64,000 nucleotides of DNA from Udeniomyces pyricola. Its lineage: Eukaryota; Basidiomycota; Tremellomycetes; Cystofilobasidiales; Mrakiaceae. The position numbers were made by a program, and so were the translations under genes. Below the pieces are notes generated by a model. It was not told the DNA's origin and did no database searches. It saw nothing but the letters and a program-made list of their open reading frames with translations. This document shows positions 10,703 to 23,849 of the stretch, one piece after another. Numbering within the stretch: the stretch's first letter is position 1; every line of letters begins with the position of its first letter. The stretch is taken from positions 483,789 to 547,788 of the forward strand of contig BCIK01000019.1 in the NCBI GenBank assembly GCA_039545295.1, in the 5' to 3' direction.

Positions 10703-13700
10703 TTAAAGCATGACAACACCGACCCCACTCGTGCCCGATCGATCATCCGGGAACCCACCCTGGATTGGCGCCGTCCGGTAGTTGTACTGCTCGACCAAAC
10801 AATCAAAGGCGAACCATGACAAGTGATCAGAGGGATCGGTGTCAGTATATATCATAGTCAAGGATGAAGAAAGAGAGATATACAGGAGAGTAAAAGGAAG
10901 GGTGCGATCATTGGGAGAGGGAAATGGGACTGACGAGGTAGTAGTCTTCATCAAGGCAAAATCGTGCATGAAGCAACAAGAACCAATAAGTTGGTCAGCT
11001 GTAGTTTAGAGATGCAGAGAGGTAGGTAAATAGCGACGAAACATGATACACACTGAGGTATCCATCGCCCGGCCCAAACTACACCACCACCACCAGACCA
11101 TAAACAGGATCCAAGATCCGAGCACACGAAGTTGATTAGTACATCTGAACGACTAGGCATACCATCCTCTTCGTCACTTTCTCTCAACTGGTCTGATCAA
11201 AGACCAGACGAGTTTTAAAAGCGATTGAGCAGATGGCGAGACAGAAACGGACCTTGTGATGGTTAAGGAATGAGTTGTTGTCGAGACCTGTAAGAGAATT
11301 CATGACGTCGAATTCGGCCTGTCGTTGGACAGCAACAACCCAAAACAAATTAGGAAAGGAAAGGGGGAGAGCGAGGTGTCAGTCGGCTTATAACCTGATA
11401 TCAAGGGTAAGGGACGTGAGATCCCCCCCGCCCCTTCCCCCTCCTTTATTCATCTTCTTTTCCTCCCAACGGGACACTTACATTCTTGGCTTCCGTCAAA
11501 AGATCTCCCATGAGCGCCTTCAATCTCTCCTCCAAGGCCTTCTTTCCCTCTCTGACCTCGACCAGACTCCTACCACCCTCTACGCTACCGGCACTCCCGC
11601 TCGCCACCGATGCGTCCTCGCCAGCCGGGAATGCCGCGGTGGAGGCATAGTAGAAAGTGTAGGCGGCATTGAGAGTCGGGTATTCGGTCGAGTTGAGGAC
11701 AGAGGAGGGAAGGGAGTAGAATGAGATGAAATCAGTGATGAGGTGGGTCGTAGGGTCCTGTAGATATGGAAAGTGACGAGGATCAATACATTGGTTGCAT
11801 ATGGCGCGTAAGTAAGTTGTATACGAGATGATGCACTTGTTCTCGATTCTCTCTTTGCGTTGCTTGGTACGAGTCAAGCTCACCTCAACAACAAAACACC
11901 ACGTAACCTGACCTGACCTCCTTCCTTGTCCACCGCTCCCAATCTCTCCCTCTCCTCTCCCACTCAAGAACCAATGGGCAATTTCCTCATCCTCGTACAC
12001 CGGCGCGACTTCGAACCTGTCCAAGTACTTCCTCAAGAGCACGCCAACCTGCTCAACGTCGGCCGATTGCATCTCGCGCCAGCCTGGAATAAGTGCCTTG
12101 GGAGGGACTGAGAAATGCTTGATGGTTTTCGAAAGCGTTTGACCGCGAGGAAGGAGGGCGAAACCGATGGAAAGCAGCTTGGGTGGGTTCAGGTTTCGGT
12201 GGTAGTACCTGTTTTGTGGGGTTGAAAAAGGTGTACGGAACGAACAGGCAAGGATGAAATCAGTCTTTTGAACCGATTTCTCGTCTTTCTTACGTATACA
12301 CGTATCCCCTCCACCCTCCTGCTGTGCAGCCATACAGTCGCATACAACACCAAACAAAGAGAAAAACTGACCGCGATACCGAGACAGGTGTAGGCAACAC
12401 GACCCCAGCCGTGTAAATAGCCTGCCACACGTCGACGAGGTTGCACCGTCTCGTAACCTCCTTGATGAGAACGGGGGCAAGACGCTTTGAGCGGAGTTTC
12501 TTGTGGACACACAGGAAGTTGATTTCAACGGAGTTGAAGGCGCTAAGAGGGGTTTGGGAGCAAAGGACAGAAAGAATGAGTTGATATGCGTCTAGAGTTG
12601 GGATGCTTCATAGAAAGAGTGAGAAGCAGAGCCATCTTGACAGATATGTTTCTGTTGATCTCATCCACGTTTCTCTGATTCCATCCAAAAAGAAAGATGA
12701 CGCACTTCCCCCGCACTCTCAATCTGATCGGAATTCCACTGATGAATGCCACGAGCTTTCCACTGCTTGCCACACGCACACCGACGTGCCAAGCCGGGAC
12801 GTAACCTGGTGGCTTAAGTGCCCAGGAGAGGAAAGAAGCAGAGTAGTCGAACCGCATGGTCGCGTCGAGGTCCTCGACATAGTTGTGAGTAAGAAGGTCA
12901 TAGACTTCTTTGAGCTACAGGCAGTGAAAGAGAGGTAAAACACGACAAAGGGGACGCAGAAAGGTTAGCCACGACTATGATTGGGTGGCTCAGAAAACAG
13001 AGAACGCGAGGTAACGTGGGCCCACTTGGTTAGGGTTCTCAACATCGACAGTTGACCAAACAAAGTTGTTGGGGAGCTGATAGGGTTCCTGTCGGACCTC
13101 AGCAATGGACTTCGGAGCTGAGAATTACCGAGATGGCCGATGAAGCGGTTAGTTGAGCGATACGGAGAAGAGAAGGCAATAGTCTTGGCAGAACGGGATG
13201 GGTCAGAACTCGAAGACGTGAGATTAGAGGAATGGTGGACTCACGATCGATGGGTCCATCAGGCAGAGATGGAACAGTGCTAGTCGAAGATGAGCTCGAA
13301 GCGTCAAACTGCGGGACCGGCTGGGTCTTCCAGAACTGGAGACGATCAAGTGACATGATACAGTGAAGAACGAGTTGATCCGAGCAGGCAATGGCGATGG
13401 GGGATCAGCTGGATGGATCTTGGAGGTCGTCGGCTTTCCCGGCTGATACGATAGGTGAGGCATCCACCGGTCACATTTTATGTAGGTGAGGAGGTGAACG
13501 GAGTTCTGAAAAGAAGACACAGACCTTGTGTTCGCCGAGGTCCTTCTTGTTCTTGCCCGACACGTCGAGACCGGTTGAATGCTTGTCGAGCATCTCCATG
13601 AGCTTCATGGCCTTGAGCGCCTTTTCAATCTCCTCCTTGGAGTCTGTAGAAATACAAGGGGCAATGTGTGAGATGGGCAGGTTAGATTCAACAAATCATT

Positions 13701-14279
13701 GGTCGGATATATGAGCATTGTACTCAAGAAAGAAAGACCTCAAAGATGGACAGGGCGCATACATTGAGCTCCTTCGTTGTTGGGCAGCTTGGCGGTTTCC
13801 TGCATCACCCGATCAAGAATAGCAGAGGGAATCTGCTTCTCGCCGACACCTGGAACAGCGGACCTGCAGTGGTCACCAGCGGTGGAACGAACGGTGATTG
13901 AGCAGACCCATGGGGTAAGAAGCGTGAGCTACGACGCTATGAAAGGGGGAAGGGGGAGAGAAGTAGAACACGACGAAGGCGACACAACAAGGGTCCAATC
14001 TGTGGCACTCGTCGGTCAGACAGACTATTCATCTACATACACAACCTTGTCTAAGATTTTCTTGCCCTTGGATTTCTTCTTCTTCTTGCTCTTGGAGGAC
14101 GAGGCGGTCGGTTGAGCAGCCGCGTCGGTAGCAAGTCCGTCTGGGGTGAGCTCCTGTTCGTCGTTGTCGTCGTCGGCGATAGCCTCGTCACCGACTTCGC
14201 CTTCCTCCTGAGTAGCGGGTGGGAGCTGGTCGTGGCTGTTCGGGAGGATGGCCGAGGACATTGGGGTAGAGTCGGACAT
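10703..14279 (-). CDS. NMT1: Glycylpeptide N-tetradecanoyltransferase (N-myristoyltransferase)
   Basis: Transfers myristate from myristoyl-CoA to N-terminal glycine of proteins; essential in yeasts and a studied antifungal target. Multi-exon gene from ATG 14279 to TAA 10703-10705. Exon 1 (14279-14041) encodes an acidic then Lys-rich tail, followed through a GTATGT donor by a helical linker. Family blocks in order: [69 protein letters not shown], which is part of the acyl-CoA binding core; [67 protein letters not shown]. The C-terminal end has [13 protein letters not shown] and ends in GVVML, matching the family's catalytic C-terminus. The start is 271 bp from the divergent ESS2 start. Confidence 0.95.
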
Positions 14280-14550
14280 GGTTGAAATGGGATGAAGGTG
14301 ATGAGTGATGGTGATTGATATCGTTTCCAACGGGTCGCGGCAGCTTGCTAGCTCCCATCGAACATGAATGCATGAACCAGGTCGCGTGAACGTCCGACTC
14401 GAAATGATGGCGACTAACCGGTTTCGACCATTCCTCGAGGAGTATAGAGAGATATATACATGACGATGACGATGCTGCGATGATGATGTATCTATACCCA
14501 CCATCCACGCCTTTCAACATCAACCATCAACTTGCCATCCACCCCTCGTC

Positions 14551-17027
14551 ATGTCTCAACGCAAGCCATACCGATCCGGTCAATACGGCATCCCGTCGTC
14601 ATCGCTCACGTCTTCTCTCACCTCCCTCACTCCTCGTCCCTCGACGTCCTCCACCTCGACCCCTCAAACGTCCTCTGCTCTCATCGTTGCCCCGACTTCT
14701 CCCACCCACTCCCTCAACCGACAGATCATCCTTGATGAGGACTCCTACACCACCGCCATCTCCTCCATCATTGCTCGAGACTTCTTCCCATCCCTTGCCC
14801 AGCTCGATGCGACGAACGAGTACCTCGAAGCCGTTGAGGCCATGGATGAAGCTCGACTTGAGCGCTCCGTCCGTAGGCTCGTAGAGATTGACAACGAGAC
14901 TGCTACCCCAAGATACGGCTCTTCATCTTTCTCAGAAGATACTCCTCGCTCATCGTACGATACACCCGGAGGAGGCAACCGACAATCTCCGTTTACGCGT
15001 GCGCCGAAACCGTCGGACACGCTATCGCTCGATGCGTTTCAGTCGCGATATACCTCGTCTGACAATGCCTCATTCACATCTATCCTCCACGCCGAGAATG
15101 TCAAGCGCAAGTCAGACCATGCTTGGGCCTGGGAGGGAGAGAACAAGGTGAAGAGGCTCAAGGCGGCAGAGGAGTCAGGCATCAGGAAGCTCATCACGGA
15201 CACGCATGGCAAGGATGCGGAGGGGGGATCGATCCGACTGCTGACGGACGGGGTGGAGGTAGGGGAGAAGGGCAGGCTGATGATTGAGAATGCCAAGAGG
15301 AGGACAAAGGAAGCAAGAGCAGCTAACGGCCAATCTAGCACGCCGAAAGTGACTGCCTCGACCGATGGTCTCCTCGCCCAACCGACAGCCAGCCCCCGCA
15401 GCCCTGCCCCTATCGTCACTTCGGCCAGCTCGGCCCCTTGTTCTCCCAAGGGCAAAGGCAGAGAAGTTGCCCTATACCCAAACACCGCCGACGCCACGTC
15501 ATCAGCCGCTCTCACCCTCGCCCACCATTCACCCCAACACCCACCGACCGACCTCCCTCTTCCACCCGACTCCCATCTTGCGCTCGCTCTTGTCCAGGCT
15601 GGTCTGCCCCCGACCGCCATCAACCGCGAAGCCGCAGCGGAACGTGCCAAACAAGTAGGCGATGTCCTCAAGGAAAAGGAAGACGAGAGAAGCAGGCTTG
15701 TGCCAGGCTGGCATTTCAAGGTGAGAAACCTTTCTTGCGGGTGGTCTTCGCCTCGGACCTACTCTTCCCATTATGTTGCCTAGAAAGCCACGGATGACAT
15801 TAGAAACAGGGCAAGAGACCTCCAGTACTGACTCATAAGACACATTCTGCCCTTGTCTGTCCCATATCATCTTGCTCAGGCCCGAAACGCCCTCATGTTT
15901 GGTCCAGGGGCTGACGAAGATCCCTACAATCCCACAATCAATCAACACCCTCACGCCACTACCCTTTCAACTCAACCTCCCAAATCCATCATCCATGCCA
16001 ACACCCGTCTCGACGGCCAAGATGCCGATTTAGGCCACGCAAGTAATAGGCGAAGTGGGTCGTCAGCATCGGCTCCAGTCAGTCCGACCCGCTCGAGAGT
16101 TGGAGCGGCGATTTCTGGAGTTCCTTGTGAGTCGAACCAGCGGTCTTGTTACCTTTCTATTCGACCGTCTAGGTTTATGACGTTGGCTTGCGTCTGGCTG
16201 TCTCTTGTTCCCATTCTCCCTCTTCATCTTGAGCTCTGTATCGATTAACCAACCCTTCTTGATTGGTTTTTCTTTCCTCTCGCACGTTCGCAGATCAAGC
16301 GACGTCAACGCCCCGAGTCAATTCTTACCCTCTAGTGCCCTCTTATCCATCACCAACTCCTTCATCTCTTGGCCCCGAACGCGTCGCTCAACTTTTGACG
16401 TGGGGAACCCTTCTTGCTACACCCCGTGCTCTATCTTCCACCAATGCTGGTTCGCCGGTTGGAGCCGGAGGACACACTCCCTTTACTATCCATGCACCAA
16501 ATGCGAGGGATTCATTGGGCAGAAGACTGGCAGAGAGAGCAGGCAAGGCCATGGGCGAGAGAAATCGATCGCTACAAGGAGGGAGCTCGTTCTCCTCTTC
16601 GTCCTCTGGGCGACCTCCATCTGGTTTGGTAAACAGACACAAACCACATGTAACATCCTCCATCTCCTCATCAATGCTACCACCTAAATCCACGACGACG
16701 CATCTCAAGAAACGCGCCGGCTCCAAAGTCGATCTGTCGCCTGCGGGGCTCGGTCTGCTGGACCGCACGCGTCGTTCTGGTGGCGGTGGATCGTCTTTGG
16801 GCTCCCTCCTAACGCCGCGTGGATCCTCCGGAGGTAGCCGTAGGGGAGAAGCGATGGAGAAGGAGCGAGGGTGGGGAGGATCAGGGGCAAAGGGAAGAAC
16901 AGAGAGAGATTTGGGAAGGATTCGGTGGAGTGAGAGTCCAGTTGTCAGGACACCTAAGAGAAGCGGTGGAGATGTTAAAGAGGCAGATGTAGGGGATGAT
17001 GAAGGAGAGATTGAGGGGTTGTTGTGA
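14551..17027 (+). CDS. ESS2: ESS2/DGCR14-type splicing factor
   Basis: Three exons, 14551-15720, 15880-16126 and 16294-17027, give 716 residues. ESS2 (DGCR14, fission yeast Bis1) is a nuclear protein associated with the catalytic spliceosome. The diagnostic block is near the N-terminus: IILDEDSYTTAISSIIARDF followed by FPSLAQLDATNEYLEA. Another block, WHFKARNALMFGPGADEDPY, crosses the first splice junction. The C-terminal third has VNSYPLVPSYPSPTPSS followed shortly by LLTWGT, the conserved end-domain signature. Other parts are Ser/Pro-rich and low in complexity. Reading phase at both junctions is clean (a leftover T plus AT makes Tyr). Start chosen at the first ATG before the basic RKPYRSGQYG segment. 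Confidence 0.9.
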
Positions 17028-17436
17028 CGACCTCGCTGACGGTGTCGTATATGATATAGTGCTAGCCCTTCTTGTTGCCTAGCTCTAGAGGCTGAAGTGT
17101 TTATATATTTTTGGCTGAAAGGATGAGAGACGCTTTGACCATATAGTAAGATGGTGCTAACGTTGCTTATGGAGAAGCGAGGCAGCATATAATATATGTA
17201 TGTGTGACAAGTATAAAAACGTGACGCGTCGGGAGCTGTGCGCTGTGCAGTTATGATCGCTGGAAATGCAGAGCAACCGTGCCGAGCCCATTCAACATCC
17301 ATCATCTACCACTCTCATCGGCTCATCATCATCCTTCACTACCATCATCACCACCAGCAACTGCGATAGCAACGGCTGTAGCAGTAACATCACCCATCAA
17401 TCCATTTCCTCCAGCTCTCTCGCCTGTCCCTGGGAA
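17028..17436. promoter_or_regulatory. Upstream region of the capping-enzyme gene
   Basis: 409 bp between two plus-strand genes. It includes the 3' UTR of ESS2 and an in-frame upstream ATG at 17266 that would add 57 Ser/Thr-rich residues to the capping enzyme. I preferred the ATG at 17437. Confidence 0.4.
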
Positions 17437-20400
17437 ATGTCATCAACTAACCATGCGCCTCAGGCGCTCATCCCGACCCTTCCCGGCCAGCTCATCAACG
17501 GCGAGCAAGCGATGCATCTCATGGAACACGTCGCAACATTGTGCAAGATGTCGGTTCCGAGGTAAGTCAGAGTTTGGGTTGAGGGTGATACCATGATAAC
17601 AAGCTTGCTGAATAGGGAAAGGGTCTGGTATAGTCAGAGGGGAAGGGCAGGAAGAGGAAACGCTGTTGTACACCTGATATTTTCGAATCACAGAAGGAGT
17701 TACTCCCTTTTCACGTCTTCGAGTCAAACAGAAAGTCTTGATCAAACATCTTTGTATCACTCAAGCCAGAGATAACCACATGGGCGGAATTACAGCCTAC
17801 GTTGGACCTTTCGACTTCTTGAGCCCGAGCTGGCCGTTCTCCTTGTAGTGATCAACTTCTTCGACGTGTCAGAGACTCACGATGGGTCTTAAGGATTACT
17901 TGAACGGTAGATCTTTGATGCTTCTGAGAGTTGCCGGCAAGCTCAGGAAATCTTATCAGCATAGCATGGCATACACATCAATGGCACATCGAACTCAACC
18001 ATGCGTTGCTCATATCACTATACTAATTTCTTTTTTCCACTACTTTCCGTATTATGATCCACCCCTCTTATCTCTGCCTCAATATCACTCACCTGTATTG
18101 GCTTTTGATTTGAAACAAATCCAACACTGACCTCAACGTCCATCCAGATTTCCAGGCTCTCAACCCGTTTCGTTCTCCCAGGATTCTCTCAGGTTGCTTG
18201 AGAATGAAGAGTGCGTGGATTTCCGATTCAACAATCAGAATCACAAGGGGGAGATTGGTAGTCTTGAAAGCTTTGGGTGTGGGACGACGGAGGAAATGAG
18301 GATATCATCCATGGGCGTGACTAGCGAGGCCGGGAAGGTAGGGGTTCTACCCAACCTTTATCAGCCCACGAGACTTACCCCTTCAACCCAACTGCACTTT
18401 TCATTCCATCTTGTATTGCATCCATCTCCTTCACATCATTTTTGGCTCCTTACCCTCCTCCACCTTTCTGCTCGTGTACGCACACAAACGCATGTTCGTG
18501 TTCAACAACCATGTCCATCCCGTTCGACCCGCATCTTGCCTCGGTTTGTTCTCCAGCTTTTGGGTCTGCGAGAAATCCGACGGTGTCCGAGTCCTCGTGC
18601 TCATCCTTTTCAACAAAATGAAGAATCAGCAAGAGGTGTTTTTGGTGCGTTTTCTTTTAATCTGCCTTCTTCTTTTCCATGCAGTATTTGTGTTTTCTGC
18701 CTTCTAGTAGTCCTCTGGCTGCAAGACTAGGTTGAGGCGATTACCTGGTTGGCAGCCAGATAGCGACATTGAGCGGATGGGCTTGGGCTAAAGCAAGCAG
18801 ATGGATTTACATTGATGACGTCACTATCCAACGACCTAGGAGAGATACCAGCTTACTGACTGTATATCATCATTGCGTGATTTCCCTTTTTCTGACCCGT
18901 TCGATAATAGATTGACCGTCGAGAAGAATTTCGTCAGATCTCTGGCCTCACCTTTCTCAACATTTCTGTCCCGTCCAAGATGGGGGGCGGACAGCCCCTT
19001 TCAGATACGATCTTGGACGGCGAACTCGTGGTGGATGTTGATCCGGTGACGGGAGAAGTTGGTGAAATCTTTCTTCGCTCTTTGATCATATGGCTGTAGA
19101 ATAAGTTGACTGATGGCATCTTGAGATTCCCCCCCCCCCTCCTTCCTCCCTTGTAACCCTAACATCTTCTACGGCCTCCATCGTACACTCGCCTAATTAC
19201 CATACTCACTCTCTCGACCCATTCTTTTGTGCCAATCATCAGCAAACGCTTCGCCTCTACGCCTTTGACTGTATGGTCTACAATGGCGAAAACCTCTTTC
19301 ACAAGTCTCTGCAATCCCGATATGGCGTTCGTGCCTTTGCCTCTATTTATCATTTGTCTTTCTTCTTTCTCGGCATCGACCTCCTTCCGGCCGTCCATTC
19401 ACACTGCCCTTTCTTTTCTCTCCTCTCACCCTGCCTTATTATCATCCTCAGCGCCTTAAAAGCTGGATTACCCCTCCCTCAGCCTACCACCTCTCCGCTA
19501 CGTCCCCTCCCCCTTTCGAACTCATTCTCAAACCCATGTCGCTCGCCTACGGTATCCAAGCCGTCTTTGAGGAAGAGATTCCTAAGCTTCAGCATGGTCA
19601 TGACGGCTTGATCTTTACGTGTTGCGGGAGTGGATACGTTACAGGGACGGATAGTAAAATGTTCGTTCACGACCCAGAGTAGAGAGGATGCTCTCTGCGT
19701 CGTTTCGTTTCTTGTGCGAGAACATGACGCGCAACCTGAACTCTTTTCCTATCTTTCTTTCTTTTTATGCTCCGGACTAATGTTCTTTTTTATTTGTCTT
19801 CCTTCCATTCCATGCACCACTTTCTCCTTTCTCTCTCGGACCAGTCTGAAATGGAAACCACCTTCCGAAAACTCAATCGACTTCAAACTCGAGCTTCGTT
19901 TCCCTCCAGCACCTAGAGCAGGGGGTGAGGAGGAAGCTATCATTGATTACACCGCCATGCCTGTGTTCAAGCTCTACCAATGGCTGGGAGGGGAGGAATA
20001 TGAGTTCTTTGACGCGATGAATATTGAGGAGGAAGTTTGGGAGGAGTTAGTTGGGTCTTTCTCTTTGTTGACCAAGTAGCCAAGGAACATGCCATTCTTG
20101 ATCTATGCTGACTCAACAACCCTTTGCCCTCCCTCTTTCTCGTTTGTTTTATATGTTTGTGTGTTCTGCTTCCTTTTTCTGATGGCAGGATGAAAGCGTC
20201 GGGGATTCAATACGATGACGCGATCGTCGAAGTCGTCTGGTCTGTCGAGCGCCAAACGTGGAAGATTGAACGTGTCCGGCAAGATAAACATCATGGTAAT
20301 CATGCGTCGACCGTTAAGAGTATCGTCGAAAGCATTTTGGACGGGGTTGAGGTTGATCAGGTCCGTTGAGGTTTTGTTTCTTCCTCTTCCTCTTTGTGCC

Positions 20401-20919
20401 TTCGTTGTTTTCGCTCTTTCCTACAACGTTGGCCGTTGCTCGTTCTTGGGACCAATGAATTTTCAACTGACTGATATCTCTCTTCCGTGTTTGCCTGATT
20501 AACTCTACTCCGTCTCATCCATCCNCCCCCGCCTCAACTATGCCTGATCTCTTTTTCTCCTCACCCATTTACCTACCCCTCCTGACTCCTTTTCCTTCAA
20601 TCAAAAGCTATACGACCTCGCACCTATGATCAAGCACAACTGGAAACGACGTGCCCAGAACCCATCGAGCTTTGGTCCGTCATCATCTTCGTCGAACGCT
20701 TCATCTCACTACCAATCGACCTCGGGATCGTCACGCCCAAACAGCTCTTCAGGAGGAGGAGGAGGGTATCAACCTGCGCCGAGAGCCCCAATTCCCCAGA
20801 GACCGAGACCGAACGGTGGGAGTGGCAGTGGAAGTGGGAGTGGGAGCGGGACTGGGATCGCCGGGTTGCCCATGAGACCGGTAGGAGGTGGTATCGGAGG
20901 GGGGTTGAAGAGAGTTTAG
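17437..20919 (+). CDS. CEG1: mRNA guanylyltransferase (capping enzyme)
   Basis: Nuclear enzyme that adds GMP to the 5' diphosphate end of nascent mRNA through an enzyme-lysine-GMP intermediate. Exon 1 is 17437-17561; exon 2 begins at 18151 and gives FPGSQPVSF after the join. Motif I with the catalytic lysine is FWVCEKSDGVRVLVLI. Motif III lies in DTILDGELVVDVD. Then come AFDCMVYNGENLFHKSL, motif IV in HGHDGLIFT, and motif V in LKWKPPSENSIDFKLE. A C-terminal OB-fold region follows (DAIVEVVWSVE). The last exon (from about 20608) has a Ser/Gly-rich tail with a GSGSGSGSG run. No RNA triphosphatase domain is fused, as expected for fungi, where that activity is a separate protein. One ambiguous base (20525) lies in an intron. 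Confidence 0.93.
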
Positions 20920-21337
20920 ATTAGATGAATGCAACGAAAACTACAGCCAATAGCCGAGATGAACACAAGGAGTGAGGTCACATGAGTTCGTTCGGAGATA
21001 GATAGAAAGTAGGTCGGAAAAATGATCTTTTTGTTTTGCATTTTATGATGTTCTTGATTCGGTGGATTTTTTTTTCTTGCTTCGTTTGCTCAGTTCTTCA
21101 TCTCTGGTCTCTCGGTGTTGTTTGGGCATGCATGAACGTTGACATGTTTTGTCCCCATAGGTCTTACGCCCTATTCGCTTGACAGCTTATACACAAGTCT
21201 GTGGAGAGAGAAGAACACGATACAGGCAAATTGTATCCTTTCTTCTTGATCGAATACACTGCATGGTTTTCCTTCTCCTTTCTTCCCTTCCCATCGTACC
21301 GCCACTACTGATGTTGTAGATTTTTCATTCATCAAGC
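20920..21337. other. Convergent intergenic region
   Basis: 3' flanks of the capping enzyme and the TRP14-like gene. T-rich; nothing coding recognised. Confidence 0.5.
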
Positions 21338-22249
21338 CTAAATCTCACAAGACTCCCCCTCACAAACGCCTCCCGATCCGACACCGGGGACCATTTTGAA
21401 GCCCGGAGCGGCCTGCTCCTGCTGCTGGATGGCAGCAGAAACGGGCGAGTCAACAAACGCTCGGAGAAGCTCAAGGTCGAGAAGTTCAGGGTCTGAGATA
21501 CGGGAGTGCTCGGTGCCCTGCATGGATAGAAAGAGAGAAGCAGGTAAAGGTTTTAGCTCGTCAGGATTTGAGATCGTTACATCGAAATGATTCATCCCGT
21601 GTTTATCTATTCCCCCTCCCCCCCTTGTTTTTTTTTCTTTCTTTTTTTTTCTTTTTCGCATCTCGTCACTTTTTTGAGCAGGATGATCAATGGAACGAAC
21701 ATTAACGAGCTTGATGAGGGTTGGGACGGACTTGAGCGCGTACGGCGCGTGACGATAGGGTGAATCGGGTGACTTCCAAGAGGGTTTCGAACCGACGTAT
21801 TCGATGTAGAGATCTGTTCCGATTGGATTTGGTGAGGAGAGGAGAGAGGATGTTTGCCATGGGGAGATACAACATACGAGAAGTGGAGAGAGGGGTAAGA
21901 GATGAGACGGGTAGGAGCGAAGATACAAGAGGTAGTGTAGTGGGTTGAGTTGGGTATGGAGTTGGAACTGACCTGGGGATGTGGGTGATCCAAAGATGGA
22001 TTCGACTACTGGAACAGCGTCTCGACAGTCCTGCATGGGGAACAAATCCAAGCCACAAAGTCAGATCAACGCGTTGTTTTGGGCGATGAAGAAGACGCTA
22101 GGCAGATATGAACGACGAACAGGACACCACATTTGACCAGTCGCATCGTCGACACTGGAGTAAAAGAGCTTGTATGAAACGGCGAGGGGTGTTGAGGATG
22201 AGGGGGAAGAGGCGTGCTGGAAGGTGGAGGGAGGAACGGAGATGGGCAT
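21338..22249 (-). CDS. TRP14/TXNDC17-like thioredoxin-fold protein
   Basis: Four exons (22249-22121, 22030-21973, 21813-21701, 21517-21338) join in phase to 159 residues. The protein has the family pattern KLFYSSVDDATGQMWCPDC near residues 27-45. The WCPDC redox motif is assembled across the first intron (WCP|DC). A second block, YALKSVPTLIKL, carries the cis-proline of the thioredoxin fold. TRP14-like proteins are cytosolic disulfide and cystine reductases. The fungal tail here is longer than usual and ends GVCEGESCEI, with two extra cysteines. The role in this organism is inferred from the family. Confidence 0.85.
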
Positions 22250-22866
22250 GGTGCAGTGGTCAGGCGATTATGCAGATGATAAGAGGTCGAACGCAATCTA
22301 GTCAACTGTCAAGGGGGAAAGGAAAGGAAAGGAAAGGAAAGGAAAGGAAAGGAAAGGAAAGGAAAGGAAAGGAAAGGAAACGTCAACGCGTCAACGCTTC
22401 AACGTGCCAACACATGTACACATGTCACACGTCAGTCACTCCAGGTTAGTCATCCCATCCCCTCCTCCCCCTGACACATCCAACTGCACGTGACGTCGAC
22501 CAGTCAACCATGAACCATTGATCACAATCCTCAGTCCTCACGCCATATGCCGACATGTGATCTAGTACTTGCGCCATGCGCTCGCTATATATCATATCTA
22601 CAGCTTACACCGCTATCACCATCTATCGCCAATGTCTTATCACTCTCGCATTCAGATTGTTTCAGTACGCAGTATGCATTCATCATGGAATCTACAAGTC
22701 TACAACACTTTCCTCCATCCTGACAATCAATCCCGGCCCTTAGTCGCACATTCAACACGTGTCATGACGTCTTACCGGCACGTAGGTATTCGCCCCACCA
22801 TAGATATATACCATAAACGCGTAGATGTATCATGTACGACTCGGTCCCTTCCATTTTGGCGTCCTG
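22250..22866. promoter_or_regulatory. Upstream region of the TRP14-like gene
   Basis: 617 bp between the TRP14-like start and the DUF202 gene stop. Apart from the pentanucleotide repeat, 22540-22860 has AT-rich patches such as TATATATCAT and probably the DUF202 3' UTR. No gene seen. Confidence 0.45.
22318..22380. repeat. (GGAAA)12 pentanucleotide repeat
   Basis: Twelve perfect GGAAA units at 22321-22380, plus a partial unit in front. On the strand of the TRP14-like gene it reads (TTTCC)n and lies about 70-130 bp upstream of that start codon, so it sits in its promoter or 5' UTR. Confidence 0.95.
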
Positions 22867-23849
22867 TCAAAACTTTTCTGGCCGAGCCACGATCAAGATG
22901 ACAATGGCAGAAAAGAGAGAGAGGCACATCAAAAGCATGTAGAACAGCCCGAGTCTGGCCAGGATCCGTCGCCCGACCGAAATAATATGACACAAGAAAA
23001 AACAAAGGAGAACGTCGCCATCAGCTCGGCGTGACAACGCATGCAAGCTTGAACAAGAAAGAAACCAAGACAAATACTCACCGTCCTGCTCCGATGAAAC
23101 CCATGTTTTCCCTCAAGCGACCGATGCCGGTCCAATAGACCTTGGCGCCCACGGCTAGGGAAATGAGCGCGAGGACGGTGAAGAGAATCCCGAGGGGAAG
23201 TGCAGCCGCTCGTTCCAAAGCCGAGTGGGTCTACTCATACATGTACGAATCATTCATCACGACATCCGTATTAGCATCGGTTTCTAAACATGCAAACAAG
23301 TCAAAAAGCGAGAGACCGAGGGAAGAGGGAAAAGTCAAAGGACCAACGGTCGTCGTGGACGACTCTTGCAGTCGGATCTTGCCGAGGAGCGCAAACGAGA
23401 GGAGGGACAGCGTCAGAGCCAGTCGAAGGTACGAAAGAAACGTTCGTTCGTTGGCCTTTGGGTCGTTAGATGGATGTAAGTTTTCCGGTGTGATAGGCAT
23501 CAGTCATTGCGATGGATCCAGACGATGGCGAGTACAGCAGGTTCATGAACAGGACAGGGTCAAGGTGTGTCATGTGGAAAGACATCAATCATCATGCAAG
23601 CGATGACTCAACGAACGCCACGCTTTGAGGCTCACTCACACAATAATCTCGAGCAGCACCATCGTTAACGATACTCGAGTACTTGACTTCGTACTCCCAC
23701 AGAGACTTGAGGTCGTGTGGAGGCGGAGGCGGTGACCGAGGTGAGGACGGAGAGGTCATAGGGGTGGCGTCATGGGTGTCGTTGGCGTCGCCATGGTACG
23801 GTCGTCTGAGACTCGAGCCAGTTTGGGTCGGAGCGTCGTCGCATGGCAT
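22867..23849 (-). CDS. DUF202-domain membrane protein
   Basis: Four exons (23849-23640, 23455-23348, 23230-23082, 22954-22867) fit in phase to 184 residues. The N-terminal 60 residues are polar and Pro-rich. The DUF202 signature follows: ARDYC joined to ANERTFLSYLRLALTLSLL, starting the first membrane helix. Two more helices follow: PLGILFTVLALISLAVG and LFYMLLMCLSLFSAIVILIV. The domain is found in small fungal membrane proteins and also in the VTC polyphosphate-polymerase complex; here there is no SPX or polymerase domain. The biochemical role is unknown. The splice at 23455 lies just before a CCAACGAACGAACG stretch and is supported by conservation. The second donor (GTTGGT) is less certain. 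Confidence 0.8.

Noticed and set aside
15039..15719. Open frame on the minus strand (226 codons)
   Set aside because: Antisense to ESS2 exon 1; no splice or start context and no recognisable domain.
16388..17305. Long open frame on the minus strand (305 codons)
   Set aside because: It is the reverse shadow of the last ESS2 exon. The plus-strand reading carries the conserved ESS2 C-terminal block, while the minus reading is Ser/Pro-rich without family features.
17266..17436. Upstream ATG extending the capping enzyme by 57 residues
   Set aside because: The extension is low-complexity Ser/Thr-rich, and the family normally starts close to the conserved LPG block; kept only as an alternative.
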